The notes below the pieces were generated by a model. It was not told where the DNA came from. It saw only the letters and a program-made list of their open reading frames with translations, and ran no database searches. A stretch of 64,000 nucleotides of DNA from Paludibacterium purpuratum (GTDB taxonomy: Bacteria > Pseudomonadota > Gammaproteobacteria > Burkholderiales > Chromobacteriaceae), in contig NZ_SNZP01000006.1 of the NCBI RefSeq assembly GCF_004363805.1, positions 124,001 to 188,000 of the forward strand. The letters run 5' to 3'. Both the position numbers and the translations under genes were made by a program. The first letter of the stretch is position 1, and every line of letters begins with the position of its first letter. Positions 23,727 through 34,827 of this stretch are shown here, one piece after another.

Positions 23727-23792
23727 GCGGCCGCCCGGCAAATATCATGGGAAAAGCCGAAAGCTTTTATCCCAAGATTTGCCGGGCGGCCG
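23727..23792. repeat. Long inverted repeat (31-base arms, CGAAA loop)
   Basis: Arms start and end with 17 perfectly complementary bases (GCGGCCGCCCGGCAAAT at 23727-23743, its complement at 23776-23792); the inner parts (about 14 more bases to GGGAAAAGC / GCTTTTATCCC) pair imperfectly. The element lies between the repressor and the XRE gene. No T-tract follows, so it is not a standard terminator; it could be a REP-like element, an RNA processing signal or a small mobile-element footprint. Confidence 0.75.
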
Positions 23793-23812
23793 CCCTTCCC
23801 CTTCTTCGCGTC

Positions 23813-24139
23813 ATGAGTGGCTTCCAAGACCGTTTCCGCATCGAAAAAGCAAAGCTTCGACTCTCCGCGAAAGATATCGCCCGACAAGTCGGCGTCTGCC
23901 AGCAGACCGTATACGACTGGCTAGCCGCGCGACAACACCCACGGATGCACCATCTGAGCTCGCTGGCTGCCCTGCTCAACGTATCGGCCGACTACCTGCT
24001 GTACGGCACGCACGATTCGCAGCGCCAGCAATTGCTGCAGGACCTATCCGCCACCCTCCCCCAGCTCTCGACCTATCAAATCACCATCCTGCTGCACGCC
24101 GCGCTGGAATTTCGCCGCCGCGAGCGGCAAAACCCATGA
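23813..24139 (+). CDS. XRE-family transcriptional regulator
   Basis: 108 aa from ATG 23813 (MSGFQDRFRIEKAKLRLSAK). A Cro/CI-type helix-turn-helix (DIARQVGVCQQTVYDWLAAR, then LAALLNVSADYLLYGTHDSQ) occupies the first about 65 residues, and a short helical tail follows. An upstream ATG at 23747 lies inside the inverted repeat and is unlikely. Codirectional with the repressor; may be a second regulator of the tail locus or an independent gene. Confidence 0.8.
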   Translation: MSGFQDRFRIEKAKLRLSAKDIARQVGVCQQTVYDWLAARQHPRMHHLSSLAALLNVSADYLLYGTHDSQRQQLLQDLSATLPQLSTYQITILLHAALEFRRRERQNP

Positions 24140-24251
24140 AAGCTAGGTAAGCGCAACGATAGCGAACCCACCCTCTTCGGCCTAGGCTTGACGTCCTCCG
24201 GCTGGCGCCCCGGCCACCGGATAGCGATCATGTGTAGAGAGAAAACAAACA

Positions 24252-24443
24252 ATGAACAGTAGACAAGCGCACTCGCCAGCCTCCGTCGGTCAGGAATTGG
24301 AAATCGTACTGATGAATTTGAGCGTCATGGAAAGACGCCTCGCCCATACGGTGGAAAGCATGCGCTTGGATTTGATCGTGCTACGCGAACGGATCAGGCG
24401 GGAGTCGGACAATAAAAAACCCGGTGCGATCGCGACCGGGTAA
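24252..24443 (+). CDS. Small hypothetical protein
   Basis: 63 aa, coiled-coil-like (ELEIVLMNLSVMERRLAHTV, then DLIVLRERIRRESDNK). ATG 24252 preceded by AGAGAGAAAAC. Its 3' end overlaps the terminator of the opposite brnA gene. No family recognised. Coding status uncertain. Confidence 0.4.
   Translation: MNSRQAHSPASVGQELEIVLMNLSVMERRLAHTVESMRLDLIVLRERIRRESDNKKPGAIATG
24413..24441 (-). terminator. Intrinsic terminator after brnA
   Basis: Minus-strand stem ACCCGGT / ACCGGGT (24419-24425, 24435-24441) with six T after it; located about 145 bases beyond the brnA stop. Confidence 0.65.
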
Positions 24444-24585
24444 TTCGCTACATTCACGAAATGGCATCACGCGCAGGAAAACAAAGGGCAAGAAAAACAT
24501 CAGTCAAACAGTATCCGAAATCCACCCCTTTGATTTCCTGCCCGCCGGGCCAACAACCGCCCCTTCTCTTCGAAGCAACGAAGCG

Positions 24586-24882
24586 TCATGCGGCTTTGTG
24601 AGTTTGCACATAGTCCTTCAGGATGTCATTGATGCGCGACTGCCAGCCTTCGCCGGTGGCGCGGAAGGCGTCGAGCACGTCGGCATCCAGCCTGATACTA
24701 ATGCTCTCCTTGGTCTTGTCTGCCTTGGGACGCCCTCTAGAAGGTTTCATCTTGGCGAAGTCGGCCGAACTAGCCTCGAAGGTATCCGGGTCAGCAGCAA
24801 TGCCAGCATTGATGGCCGCATCTTCTGCATCATCCGGGACAATAAGAACCCGCCCGGAGCGGGTTTTAACTGTGTTCGGCAT
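24586..24882 (-). CDS. brnA: BrnA-family antitoxin
   Basis: 98 aa from ATG 24882 (MPNTVKTRSGRVLIVPDDAE). The C-terminal RGRPKADKTKESISIRLDAD, LDAFRATGEGWQSRINDILK is the hallmark of BrnA, a ribbon-helix-helix antitoxin that neutralises the ribonuclease BrnT and represses the operon. The start overlaps the 3' end of the toxin gene by 17 bases, giving the usual brnT-brnA order. Frames from 24960 read the toxin gene out of phase. Confidence 0.85.
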   Translation of the reverse strand: MPNTVKTRSGRVLIVPDDAEDAAINAGIAADPDTFEASSADFAKMKPSRGRPKADKTKESISIRLDADVLDAFRATGEGWQSRINDILKDYVQTHKAA

Positions 24883-25125
24883 AGTAAGCCACCTCTCTTT
24901 TGTTTGCCTTGCGAAGGCTGATAACACGCCGGGAATCGCCCCTGTCCGTGTAGACCGCACAATACAGCCGGTCGGACATGATCACGAACGACACCATGCG
25001 CACTTCGCCGTATTCCTTGCGACCGTCCTCCGAGCTGAGTGCCGTATCCCATTCCAGGCCTTCGGCTTCGGACAGCGACACGCCATGTTTGCTGCGTCCT
25101 TGGCGGCGTCGTAGGTGATCTTCAT
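24866..25125 (-). pseudogene. brnT: BrnT-family toxin, 5' end frameshifted
   Basis: The expected start, ATG 25125, gives MKITYDAAKDAA, exactly the BrnT opening, but the reading frame then diverges; the conserved KHGVSLSEAEGLEWDTALSS and everything after it (YGEVRM, SRRVISLRKANKRE) is in another frame, entered only from TTG 25129. The distance between the Met and the Lys of KHG is 35 bases instead of a multiple of three, and about ten bases short of the usual BrnT spacing. Thus the ribonuclease is probably inactive, unless TTG 25129 or natural frameshifting rescues it. The rest of the domain is intact. Confidence 0.7.
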
Positions 25126-25180
25126 GCAATTATTGTATATACGACAATTATTGCAATCAAGCTATTTTTGTATATACATA
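25126..25180 (-). promoter_or_regulatory. brnTA promoter/operator region
   Basis: A/T-rich leader with two copies of TTGTATATAC on the plus strand (about 25133-25142 and 25167-25176), each part of a near-palindrome GTATATAC. BrnA represses its own operon, so these are likely operator sites; the exact promoter was not resolved. Confidence 0.45.
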
Positions 25181-25264
25181 AAATACCGACAAACGGAGTG
25201 AGCGATCATCTAGAGGAAAACCGCATGAGTCACACGAATCTCACACGCGGCAAAATGAGGGCGC

Positions 25265-25291
25265 AAAAAAAGCCCTGTGGCGACAGGGCTT
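25265..25291 (-). terminator. Intrinsic terminator after tRNA-Pro
   Basis: Minus-strand 9-bp stem AAGCCCTGT / ACAGGGCTT (25270-25278, 25283-25291), then T-run of seven (25264-25271 region). Confidence 0.85.
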
Positions 25292-25317
25292 AAATGCTTG
25301 TACGTAAGGCTTTGAAT

Positions 25318-25394
25318 TGGTCGGAGTGAAAGGATTCGAACCTTCGACCCCTTGCACCCCATGCAAGTGCGCTACCAGACTGCGCCACACTCCG
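25318..25394 (-). tRNA. proL: tRNA-Pro (anticodon GGG)
   Basis: 77 nt with encoded CCA. Acceptor CGGAGTG / CACTCCG, anticodon stem CTTGC / GCAAG with loop ATGGGGT (anticodon GGG), and TTCGAATC T-loop. Minus strand, 30 bases beyond the merR-like gene. The symbol follows E. coli usage for the GGG isoacceptor. Confidence 0.93.
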
Positions 25395-25424
25395 ACTCAA
25401 GAAGGACGCATTATAGAGGGGGAC

Positions 25425-25778
25425 TCAGCTTTTGCCAATCCCCGCACCTAAAAAATCGAGTATGGACTGCAGCTCGGCGCGCACGTCCTGGGCTGTGAGC
25501 GGCGCCTGGACTTCGCCATCCTGCCCCAGGCGCTGGCGAGCGCCCTGAATGGTAAAGCCGTCGTCGTACAAAAGCTCGCGAATGCGCCGCACCAGCAGCA
25601 CTTCGTGATGCTGGTAATAACGACGGTTACCCCGGCGCTTGACCTGGCGCAGTTGCGAAAACTCCTGCTCCCAGTAGCGCAGCACATGGGTTTTGACGCC
25701 GGCCAATTCGCTGACCTCACCGATGGTGAAGTAGCGCTTGGCCGGGATCGGCGGTAGTTCAGCCTTGCTTGTCAGCAT
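25425..25778 (-). CDS. MerR-family transcriptional regulator next to ihfA
   Basis: 117 aa from ATG 25778 ([20 protein letters not shown]). Winged-helix MerR domain: [20 protein letters not shown] and [20 protein letters not shown]. No Cys-rich effector region and a short helical C-terminus, so it is an effector-less MerR of the type conserved downstream of ihfA in beta- and gammaproteobacteria. Its start lies 20 bases inside ihfA. Target genes are unknown. Confidence 0.88.
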   Translation of the reverse strand: MLTSKAELPPIPAKRYFTIGEVSELAGVKTHVLRYWEQEFSQLRQVKRRGNRRYYQHHEVLLVRRIRELLYDDGFTIQGARQRLGQDGEVQAPLTAQDVRAELQSILDFLGAGIGKS

Positions 25779-26061
25779 GGTGCTTCTCAACCATTCCCTT
25801 GAGTTTCTGGCTTGCATGGAACGTTACCACACGACGGGCGGTAATAGGAATTTCCTCCCCCGTCTTGGGGTTACGGCCAGGACGCTGCGGCTTGTCGCGC
25901 AACTGGAAATTACCGAAGCCGGACAGTTTGACACAGTCCCCGGACTCGAGCGCAATGCGGATCTCTTCGAAAAACGCCTCGACCATGTCCTTAGCCTCAC
26001 GCTTATTCAAGCCCACCTTGTCGAACAGCAGGTCGGCCAGCTCGGCTTTGGTTAAAGTCAT
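25759..26061 (-). CDS. ihfA: Integration host factor subunit alpha
   Basis: 100 aa, typical length. [40 protein letters not shown], and the DNA-clamping arm with [20 protein letters not shown] identify the HU/IHF family; the alpha assignment follows from its conserved place after pheT. IHF bends DNA in recombination, replication and transcription. Starts 66 bases after the pheT stop and overlaps the merR-like gene. Confidence 0.96.
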   Translation of the reverse strand: MTLTKAELADLLFDKVGLNKREAKDMVEAFFEEIRIALESGDCVKLSGFGNFQLRDKPQRPGRNPKTGEEIPITARRVVTFHASQKLKGMVEKHHADKQG

Positions 26062-26127
26062 GACTACCCCTCATAAACAACAACGTGAAAATATTACATA
26101 TAGACCGATAGCAAGCAAGCACTCAGA

Positions 26128-28488
26128 TCAAAGTCTTAGCTGCGCACCATGCCGCTCGGCGGCGGCGTTCAACAGACGCGCAACGGCCTCTTCGATTTCT
26201 TCATCGGTCAGTGTCTTGGCCGGATCCTGCAGCTGCACGCTGAAAGCCAGGCTCTTTTTACCCGGTTCGACCCCGGTGCCGCGATAGACGTCGAACAAGG
26301 CCACCTGCTGCACGATCGGCGCCGACATGTCGGCGAAGGTCTGCAGCATGGCGCCGACTTCGATGCCTTCATCGACCAGCAAAGCCAAGTCGCGGCGCAC
26401 GGCCTGGAACTTGCTCACCGGTCGAGCGGCGATGCGCGCGGCACGGGTCAAGGCGGCGAAGTCCAGCTCGCCCAGCACCGGTGCGTTAGGCAAATCGTAG
26501 GCCTGCACCCACTGCGGATGCAGCTCGCCGAACACCCCGACCACCTCGCCGTCGATCAACACCTCGGCACAACGGCCAGGATGCAGCGCCGGATGCGTCG
26601 CCTTACGGAAGCTGGCGCGTTGCGGATGCAGCAGTGCTTCGACGTCGCCCTTGAGGTCGAAGAAATCGACGCGCTCGGTCTTGCTACCCCACTGTTCCGG
26701 CTGGCGCGAACCCCAAGCCAGCATGGCCAGCTTTTCCGGTTGCTCGACCGACTCGGCCTGCTTGAGGAAGACGCGCGCAATCTCGAATAGCCGCACGCGC
26801 GGTTGTTTGCGGTTGATATTGCCGGACAGCGTGCTGATCAGCCCACCGAACAACGTGGAGCGCATCACGCTCATCTGCGCGGCAATCGGGTTGATCAGTC
26901 GCACGGGGTCGGCATTGCCGGCCAGATCGCGCTCCCAGGCTTCGTCGACGAAGGCGTAGGAGACGATTTCCTGATAGTCGCGCAGCGCGACGCGCAGGCG
27001 CAGATCTTCGCGCGGGCGACGTTCTTCCGGCAACGGCAGCATACGCAGGCCGGAACGCGGCACTTCGGCGCCAATGGCGTCGTAGCCATGCACGCGAGCC
27101 ACTTCTTCGATCAGATCTTCTTCAATGGCGATGTCGAAACGGAACGACGGCACATTGACCGCAAAGCCATCGGCAAGCGCGGTGAAATCGAGGCCCAACC
27201 GGCGCAGGATGGCCGCGATGGCTTCAGTGCTCAGGCGAATGCCGAGCACGCGGTTGACGCGTTCGGTGCGCACACGCACGCCGCGCTCGGCCGGCAGCTT
27301 GCCGACGGCCTCCTTGACCGGGCCGGGGCGACCGCCACAGATTTCCAGCACCAACTGGGTCGCGCGCTCCATGGCGGCATGCTGCAGTTGATAGTCGACG
27401 CCGCGCTCGTAGCGATAGGACGAATCGGAGCCGAACCCTAGTTTGCGCGAACGGCCGGCGATCGCCTCGGGGGCGAAAAAGGCGCTCTCGAGGAAGATGT
27501 CGCGGGTTTGCGTATCGACGCTGCTCGCCTGGCCGCCCATCACACCGGCAATCGCCAGTGCGCGTTCGTTGTCGGCGATGACCATGAAGTCCGCATCCAG
27601 CTCGACGGTTTTTTCGTTCAGGCACTGCAGTTGCTCGCCGGGGCGAGCCATGCGCACCTGGATGCCGCCCTGGATGGCGTCGGCGTTGAAGGCATGCATC
27701 GGCTGCCCTTGCTCGAGCAGGATGTAGTTGGTGATATCGACCACGGCCGAGATCGAGCGCAGACCGGCGCGTTCCAACCGGCGCTTCATCCAGTCCGGCG
27801 TCTTGGCGGCGGCATCGATGCCGACGATCTTGCGACCGAGGTAACGGCCGCAGCTTTCGGGCGCGTCGATGCGGATCGGCAGGCTGTCGTCGTGCGCCGG
27901 CTTGACCGGGGCGATGGCGACCGGCTTGAGCTCGGCGCCGGTCAGCGCGGCCACTTCGCGCGCAATACCGCGAATCGACAGGCAGTCGGCGCGGTTGGGC
28001 GTGATCTTCAGGGTAAACAGCGTGTCGTCGAGCGACAGGTAATCGCGGATGTTGCTGCCCACCGGCGCGTCATGCGGCAAGACCAGCAGGCCGTCGACGT
28101 CGTCGGGCACGCCCAGCTCGCGACCGGAGCACAGCATGCCGTTGGAGACCTCGCCGCGCATCTTGGTCGGCTTGATCTTGAAATCGCCCGGCAACTCGGC
28201 GCCAGGCAGTGCGCACGGCACCTTGAGACCGACGGCCACGTTGGGCGCACCGCAGACGATCTGAATCAGCTCGCCGGTACCGGCATCCACCTTGGTCACG
28301 CGCAGACGGTCGGCGTTCGGGTGCGGCACCACTTCCTTGACTTCCGCGACGACGATACCGGTAAAGGCGGGCGCAGCGGCGGCGGTTTCTTCCACCTCCA
28401 GGCCGGCCATGGTCAACAAATAAGACAGTTGTTCGCTGGAGAGGGACGGATCGACCCAGCTACGCAGCCACTGTTCGGAAAATTGCAT
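26128..28488 (-). CDS. pheT: Phenylalanyl-tRNA synthetase beta subunit
   Basis: 786 aa, normal length. N-terminal EMAP/tRNA-binding region (MQFSEQWLRSWVDPSLSSEQ, VVPHPNADRLRVTKVDAGTG), B3/B4 editing domain, B5 (MFN..ADAIQGG region with MHAFNADAIQ), and C-terminal FDX-ACB anticodon-binding domain (RPVSKFQAVRRDLALLVDEG). Works with PheS as alpha2-beta2 enzyme charging tRNA-Phe. It starts 18 bases after pheS. Confidence 0.97.
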   Translation of the reverse strand: MQFSEQWLRSWVDPSLSSEQLSYLLTMAGLEVEETAAAAPAFTGIVVAEVKEVVPHPNADRLRVTKVDAGTGELIQIVCGAPNVAVGLKVPCALPGAELPGDFKIKPTKMRGEVSNGMLCSGRELGVPDDVDGLLVLPHDAPVGSNIRDYLSLDDTLFTLKITPNRADCLSIRGIAREVAALTGAELKPVAIAPVKPAHDDSLPIRIDAPESCGRYLGRKIVGIDAAAKTPDWMKRRLERAGLRSISAVVDITNYILLEQGQPMHAFNADAIQGGIQVRMARPGEQLQCLNEKTVELDADFMVIADNERALAIAGVMGGQASSVDTQTRDIFLESAFFAPEAIAGRSRKLGFGSDSSYRYERGVDYQLQHAAMERATQLVLEICGGRPGPVKEAVGKLPAERGVRVRTERVNRVLGIRLSTEAIAAILRRLGLDFTALADGFAVNVPSFRFDIAIEEDLIEEVARVHGYDAIGAEVPRSGLRMLPLPEERRPREDLRLRVALRDYQEIVSYAFVDEAWERDLAGNADPVRLINPIAAQMSVMRSTLFGGLISTLSGNINRKQPRVRLFEIARVFLKQAESVEQPEKLAMLAWGSRQPEQWGSKTERVDFFDLKGDVEALLHPQRASFRKATHPALHPGRCAEVLIDGEVVGVFGELHPQWVQAYDLPNAPVLGELDFAALTRAARIAARPVSKFQAVRRDLALLVDEGIEVGAMLQTFADMSAPIVQQVALFDVYRGTGVEPGKKSLAFSVQLQDPAKTLTDEEIEEAVARLLNAAAERHGAQLRL

Positions 28489-28506
28489 GGTTATTCTCCG
28501 CCGCGC

Positions 28507-29523
<1,017 letters not shown>

Positions 29524-29573
29524 TCACTCGCCCCGGGCGGGACAGGTCGGGTCAATCTTCTCGGCAAGAGGAT

Positions 29574-29603
29574 AAAAAAAGGGAGGCATCGTGCCTCCCT
29601 TTT
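29574..29603 (-). terminator. Hairpin terminator/attenuator between rplT and pheS
   Basis: Stem AAAGGGAGGCA / TGCCTCCCTTT (about 29578-29588, 29592-29602), three-base loop, then seven T on the minus strand. Positioned in the leader of pheST, where attenuation is known in other bacteria; no Phe-rich leader peptide was recognised here. Confidence 0.75.
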
Positions 29604-29616
29604 AACCGTCATCAGC

Positions 29617-29976
29617 TTAAGCAGCGAGGCTTGCTTTAGCCTTTTCAACGATCTGGGCAAAAGCCGGCTTGTCGAACACGGCCAGGTCGGCCAGGACCTT
29701 GCGGTCGATTTCGATCGAGGCTTTCTTCAGACCGTTCATGAACTTGCTGTAGCTCAGACCGGACAGACGCGCAGCGGCGTTGATACGGGTGATCCACAGT
29801 TGGCGGAACTGACGCTTTTTCTGACGACGGTCACGATAAGCGTACTGGCCCGCCTTCATCACCGCCTGTTTGGCGATGCGATAGACGTTCTTGCGACGGC
29901 CGCGATAGCCCTTTGCCAGGGCGAGAATCTTTTTGTGACGAGCGCGAGCGGTGACACCGCGTTTAACACGAGGCAT
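29617..29976 (-). CDS. rplT: 50S ribosomal protein L20
   Basis: 119 aa, canonical. [40 protein letters not shown] and [20 protein letters not shown] are diagnostic. L20 binds 23S rRNA early in assembly and, in other bacteria, represses the rpmI-rplT mRNA. Starts 11 bases after rpmI. Confidence 0.98.
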   Translation of the reverse strand: MPRVKRGVTARARHKKILALAKGYRGRRKNVYRIAKQAVMKAGQYAYRDRRQKKRQFRQLWITRINAAARLSGLSYSKFMNGLKKASIEIDRKVLADLAVFDKPAFAQIVEKAKASLAA

Positions 29977-29987
29977 AGTTCAACTCC

Positions 29988-30185
29988 TTAAGCGTAGGGC
30001 AGCATAGCGCGAACAGAAGCCATATTGGTGGCATCGACCATGGTCGTACCGCGCAATTGGCGCTTGTTCTTGGTGGTTTTCTTAGTCAGGATGTGACGCT
30101 TGAAAGCCTTGGAACGCTTTACACCGCCGCCGCCCAAAACGTTGAGACGCTTTTTGGCGCTCGACTTGGTCTTCATTTTCGGCAT
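29988..30185 (-). CDS. rpmI: 50S ribosomal protein L35
   Basis: 65 aa. [20 protein letters not shown] and [20 protein letters not shown] identify L35. Between infC and rplT in the conserved translation operon. Very basic, ending with an MLPYA tail. Confidence 0.98.
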   Translation of the reverse strand: MPKMKTKSSAKKRLNVLGGGGVKRSKAFKRHILTKKTTKNKRQLRGTTMVDATNMASVRAMLPYA

Positions 30186-30342
30186 GGAAAAAAACTCCTG
30201 CGATTATTGTGTGAATCCGGCGCAGGGTGGCCATGAAGGCACTTGAAAACCGCTACGCCACGCTTTTTTAATGTGGCACTTTCGCGCCACAAAAGAACCC
30301 GGCGGAGAATCTCCGCCGCGTCAAACCGATGATTATACCCGA

Positions 30343-30861
30343 TTATTTCTTTTTCGGGGAGATCATCATAACCATCTGTCGGCCTTCCAGTCGTGGGAAC
30401 TGTTCGACCACGCCCACCTCGGCCAGATCCGACTCGACGCGCTTAAGCAGCGCCAAGCCGATGTCCTGGTGCGCCATTTCGCGACCGCGGAAGCGCAAGG
30501 TCACTTTGGCCTTGTCACCCTCGGTCAGGAAGCGGATCAGGTTACGCAGCTTGACCTGGTAGTCACCGTCATCGGTTCCGGGACGGAACTTGATTTCCTT
30601 GACCTGAATCTGCTTCTGCTTCTGCTTCGCTTCGTGACGCTTCTTCGACTGTTCGTACTTGAACTTGCCGTAGTCCATCAGTTTGCAAACCGGCGGTTGA
30701 GCGGTCGGGGAGATCTCCACCAGATCGATGTCACTCTCTTCCGCCATCGCCATGGCTTCACGCAAACTCACGATGCCGATTGCTTCGCCTTCGATACCTA
30801 CCAGACGGATTTCACGCGCCGTAATTTCGCCGTTGATCCGTGCTTCACGTTCCTGAGCTAT
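30343..30861 (-). CDS. infC: Translation initiation factor IF-3 (apparent AUA start)
   Basis: 172 aa when extended to ATA 30861. The frame upstream of the first ATG (30771) encodes [20 protein letters not shown], the normal IF-3 N-terminal domain, so the gene must start there. AAGGAGA lies 6 bases before this ATA. In E. coli infC starts at AUU, a codon IF-3 itself discriminates against, giving autoregulation; AUA here would do the same. C-terminal domain: [20 protein letters not shown] and [19 protein letters not shown]. Follows thrS by 45 bases. Confidence 0.93.
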   Translation of the reverse strand: MAQEREARINGEITAREIRLVGIEGEAIGIVSLREAMAMAEESDIDLVEISPTAQPPVCKLMDYGKFKYEQSKKRHEAKQKQKQIQVKEIKFRPGTDDGDYQVKLRNLIRFLTEGDKAKVTLRFRGREMAHQDIGLALLKRVESDLAEVGVVEQFPRLEGRQMVMMISPKKK

Positions 30862-30880
30862 GTCCGCTCTCCTTCAAAAA
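30862..30880 (-). promoter_or_regulatory. infC ribosome binding site deciding the AUA start
   Basis: AAGGAGA on the minus strand (about 30868-30874), 6 bases from ATA 30861. No ATG, GTG or TTG with comparable spacing keeps the conserved N-terminal domain. Confidence 0.75.
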
Positions 30881-30906
30881 ATTCATCACGTTTGCCGCGC
30901 GGCCTA

Positions 30907-32808
30907 TCAGTCTGCCGGCATCTCAGCCTGCAGACGGGAAACGAAATCGTCGACGGTCAATTGACCAAGATCTTCGCCTCGCGCACGCACGGCAACCAGT
31001 CCGCCAGCCTTTTCCTTGTCGCCGACAATCACTTGATACGGTAACTTCTGTAGGCTGTGCTCGCGGATTTTATAGCTGATCTTCTCGTTTCTCAAGTCGA
31101 GTTCCACGCGGAAGCCTTGTTTTTTCAGCGTTTCCGCAACCAGCGAAGCGTAATCGGCCTGCGCTTCGGTAATATTCATGACAACAATCTGCACCGGCGC
31201 GAGCCACAACGGGAAGGCGCCAGCGTGGTTTTCGATCAAGATACCGAGGAAACGCTCGAGCGAACCGAGCGCCGCCCGATGCAGCATCACCGGCCGTTTG
31301 CGGCTGTTGTCGTCAGCCACGTATTCGGCATCCAGACGTTCCGGCAGCATAAAGTCGAGCTGCAGCGTACCGCACTGCCAGGAGCGACCCAACGCGTCCT
31401 TGATGTGGTACTCGATCTTCGGGCCGTAGAACGCCCCCTCGCCCGGCAACTCTTCCCACTCGACGCCGCAGGCCATGAGCGCTTCGCGCATGCCTTGCTC
31501 CGCGCGATCCCACACTTCCTCTGCGCCAATACGCTTATCCGGGCGCAGCGCCAGCTTGATCGCCACGTTGTCGAAACCGAAGCGGTCATACACTTCCATC
31601 ACCAGGCGGTGGAAATCCTTGGCCTCCTGATTGATCTGATCTTCGGTACAGAAGATATGGCCGTCGTCCTGTACGAAACCGCGCACACGCATGATGCCGT
31701 GCAAGGCGCCGGACGGTTCGTTGCGATGGCAGGAACCGAATTCGGCATAGCGCAGCGGCAGATCGCGATAGGAACGCAACGCGCTATTGAAGATCTGGAT
31801 ATGCCCCGGGCAGTTCATCGGCTTGACAGCATAATCGCGCTTCTCCGATTCGGTGATGAACATATTCTCGCGATAGTTGGCGGCGTGGCCGGAACGCTCC
31901 CACAGATTCACGTCCATCATCATCGGCGTGCGCACTTCGCGGTAGTTTTCCTTAAGCAGCTTAGCCCGCATGTATTGCTCGACGTTCTGCCACAATTGCC
32001 AGCCCTTCGGATGCCAGAACACCATGCCCGGCGCCTCGTCCTGCAAATGGAACAGGTCGAGCTGGGTGCCGAGCTTGCGGTGATCGCGCTTTTCCGCCTC
32101 TTCCAGCATGTACAGATAGGCGTCGAGGTCTTCCTTCTTGGCCCAGGCCGTGCCGTAGATACGCTGCAGCATTTCGTTCTTGCTGTCGCCACGCCAGTAG
32201 GCGCCGGCCACTTTCATCAGCTTGAACACCTTGAGCTTGCCGGTGGACGGCACGTGCGGACCGCGGCACAAGTCGGTGAATTCGCCTTCGCGATAGAGCG
32301 ACACGACTTCGCCTTGCGGAATCGACCCGATGATTTCGGCCTTGTAGTGTTCGCCGAGCGACTTGAAGTAGGCCACCGCCTCGTCGCGCGGCAAGGTGTA
32401 GCGCTCGACCGGAACATCGCGGCGAGCCAACTCGGTCATCTTCTTCTCGATGGCCAAGAGGTCGTCCGGGGTAAACGGACGCTTGTAGCTGAAGTCGTAA
32501 TAGAAGCCGTTATCGATCGCCGGCCCGATGGTCACCTGCGCTTCGGGGAACAGCTCCTTGACGGCATATGCCAACAGGTGGGCGGTCGAGTGGCGAATGA
32601 TGTCCAAGCCGTCGGCATCGCGATCGGTGACGATCGCCAGTTCGGCGTCCCGCTCGATCAAATAGGATGTGTCGACCAGCTGACCATCGACGCGACCGGC
32701 CAATGCCGCGCGCGCCAGGCCGGCGCCGATGGAGGCGGCCACATCGTGAACCGTTACCGCGTGCTCGAAAGAGCGAATGGAACCGTCAGGCAGGCGAATG
32801 TCAGGCAT
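30907..32808 (-). CDS. thrS: Threonyl-tRNA synthetase
   Basis: 633 aa from ATG 32808 ([20 protein letters not shown]). TGS domain at the N-terminus, editing domain with [20 protein letters not shown], then the class II core ([60 protein letters not shown]) and the anticodon domain ([20 protein letters not shown]). An extension to 32883 runs into the leader hairpin and was not used. First gene of the translation operon. Confidence 0.97.
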   Translation of the reverse strand: MPDIRLPDGSIRSFEHAVTVHDVAASIGAGLARAALAGRVDGQLVDTSYLIERDAELAIVTDRDADGLDIIRHSTAHLLAYAVKELFPEAQVTIGPAIDNGFYYDFSYKRPFTPDDLLAIEKKMTELARRDVPVERYTLPRDEAVAYFKSLGEHYKAEIIGSIPQGEVVSLYREGEFTDLCRGPHVPSTGKLKVFKLMKVAGAYWRGDSKNEMLQRIYGTAWAKKEDLDAYLYMLEEAEKRDHRKLGTQLDLFHLQDEAPGMVFWHPKGWQLWQNVEQYMRAKLLKENYREVRTPMMMDVNLWERSGHAANYRENMFITESEKRDYAVKPMNCPGHIQIFNSALRSYRDLPLRYAEFGSCHRNEPSGALHGIMRVRGFVQDDGHIFCTEDQINQEAKDFHRLVMEVYDRFGFDNVAIKLALRPDKRIGAEEVWDRAEQGMREALMACGVEWEELPGEGAFYGPKIEYHIKDALGRSWQCGTLQLDFMLPERLDAEYVADDNSRKRPVMLHRAALGSLERFLGILIENHAGAFPLWLAPVQIVVMNITEAQADYASLVAETLKKQGFRVELDLRNEKISYKIREHSLQKLPYQVIVGDKEKAGGLVAVRARGEDLGQLTVDDFVSRLQAEMPAD

Positions 32809-32865
32809 GATTTCTCCAATAGTCTGGTTTCTATTTGCTTCAGCATCGCCCCGGATGCCGCGGGT

Positions 32866-32898
32866 AAAAAAAAAGTGCGGCATTCGAGCCGCACTTTT
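32866..32898 (-). terminator. Terminator/attenuator upstream of thrS
   Basis: 11-bp stem AAAAGTGCGGC / GCCGCACTTTT (32871-32881, 32888-32898), six-base loop, then nine T on the minus strand. It ends transcription from tRNA-Val or attenuates thrS. Confidence 0.85.
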
Positions 32899-32976
32899 GT
32901 TTCGATTAGGGAACGACCAGTGGCTCGACTAGATCGAGAAACCGGTTGTGGTAGTTCGTGCTGCCAACATGATTGA

Positions 32977-34314
<1,338 letters not shown>

Positions 34315-34358
34315 GTGCTCCCCGGTCTAAACGCGCTCGCTCGAGAATGGCTTAGCGG

Positions 34359-34387
34359 TTGGAAAAGCCGCGCGCGCTGGCTACAAT
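34359..34387 (+). promoter_or_regulatory. Sigma70-type promoter for yajC-secDF
   Basis: TTGGAA (34359-34364), 17-base spacer, TACAAT (34382-34387); predicted start about 34394, 35 bases before yajC. Confidence 0.65.
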
Positions 34388-34428
34388 GACCGGTTTGCGA
34401 ATACACCCCTTAACCAGGAGTTTCAACA

Positions 34429-34755
34429 ATGTTTCTGATTTCTTCCGCATTTGCCGCTGGCCCCGCCGGAGCCGCCGAATCGTCGATCATGCAATTCCTG
34501 CCGATGATCGTCATCTTCGCGCTGTTCTACCTGCTGCTGATTCGCCCGCAGCAGAAGAAGGCAAAGGAAACCAAGCAGATGTTGTCTCAGCTTTCCAAGG
34601 GGGACGAAGTGATGACGCAAGGCGGTTTCGTCGGCCGCGTCAGCAAGCTGTCCGACCAATATGTCTCGTTGGAGATCGCCTCCGGCGTTGAAATCCAGCT
34701 GGCTCGCGCCGCGATCACCGGCAAGCTGGAAAAAGGCACGATCAAGTCCCTGTAA
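34429..34755 (+). CDS. yajC: Preprotein translocase subunit YajC
   Basis: 108 aa with one membrane helix (MQFLPMIVIFALFYLLLIRP) followed by the family motif QQKKAKETKQMLSQLSKGDE and GGFVGRVSKL. Part of the SecDF-YajC accessory complex. AGGAG 14 bases upstream. A 10-bp GC hairpin follows before secD. Confidence 0.96.
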   Translation: MFLISSAFAAGPAGAAESSIMQFLPMIVIFALFYLLLIRPQQKKAKETKQMLSQLSKGDEVMTQGGFVGRVSKLSDQYVSLEIASGVEIQLARAAITGKLEKGTIKSL

Positions 34756-34776
34756 GCGCCGATTAGGGTCTGCGGC

Positions 34777-34799
34777 CCCTGCCCGCCTGGCGGGCAGGG
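34777..34799 (+). other. GC-rich hairpin between yajC and secD
   Basis: 10-bp perfect stem CCCTGCCCGC / GCGGGCAGGG with three-base loop, no T-run. Likely an mRNA-stabilising or partial attenuation element. Confidence 0.5.
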
Positions 34800-34827
34800 C
34801 CTGAACACACTTCCTTGAACCACGCAT

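Noticed and set aside
3882-24139. Complete temperate prophage
   Set aside because: No head, packaging, integration or replication genes were seen, while the tail, lysis and repressor genes are intact.
30343-30771. 142-aa infC beginning at ATG 30771
   Set aside because: It would remove the conserved start of the IF-3 N-terminal domain, which is intact upstream in the same frame.
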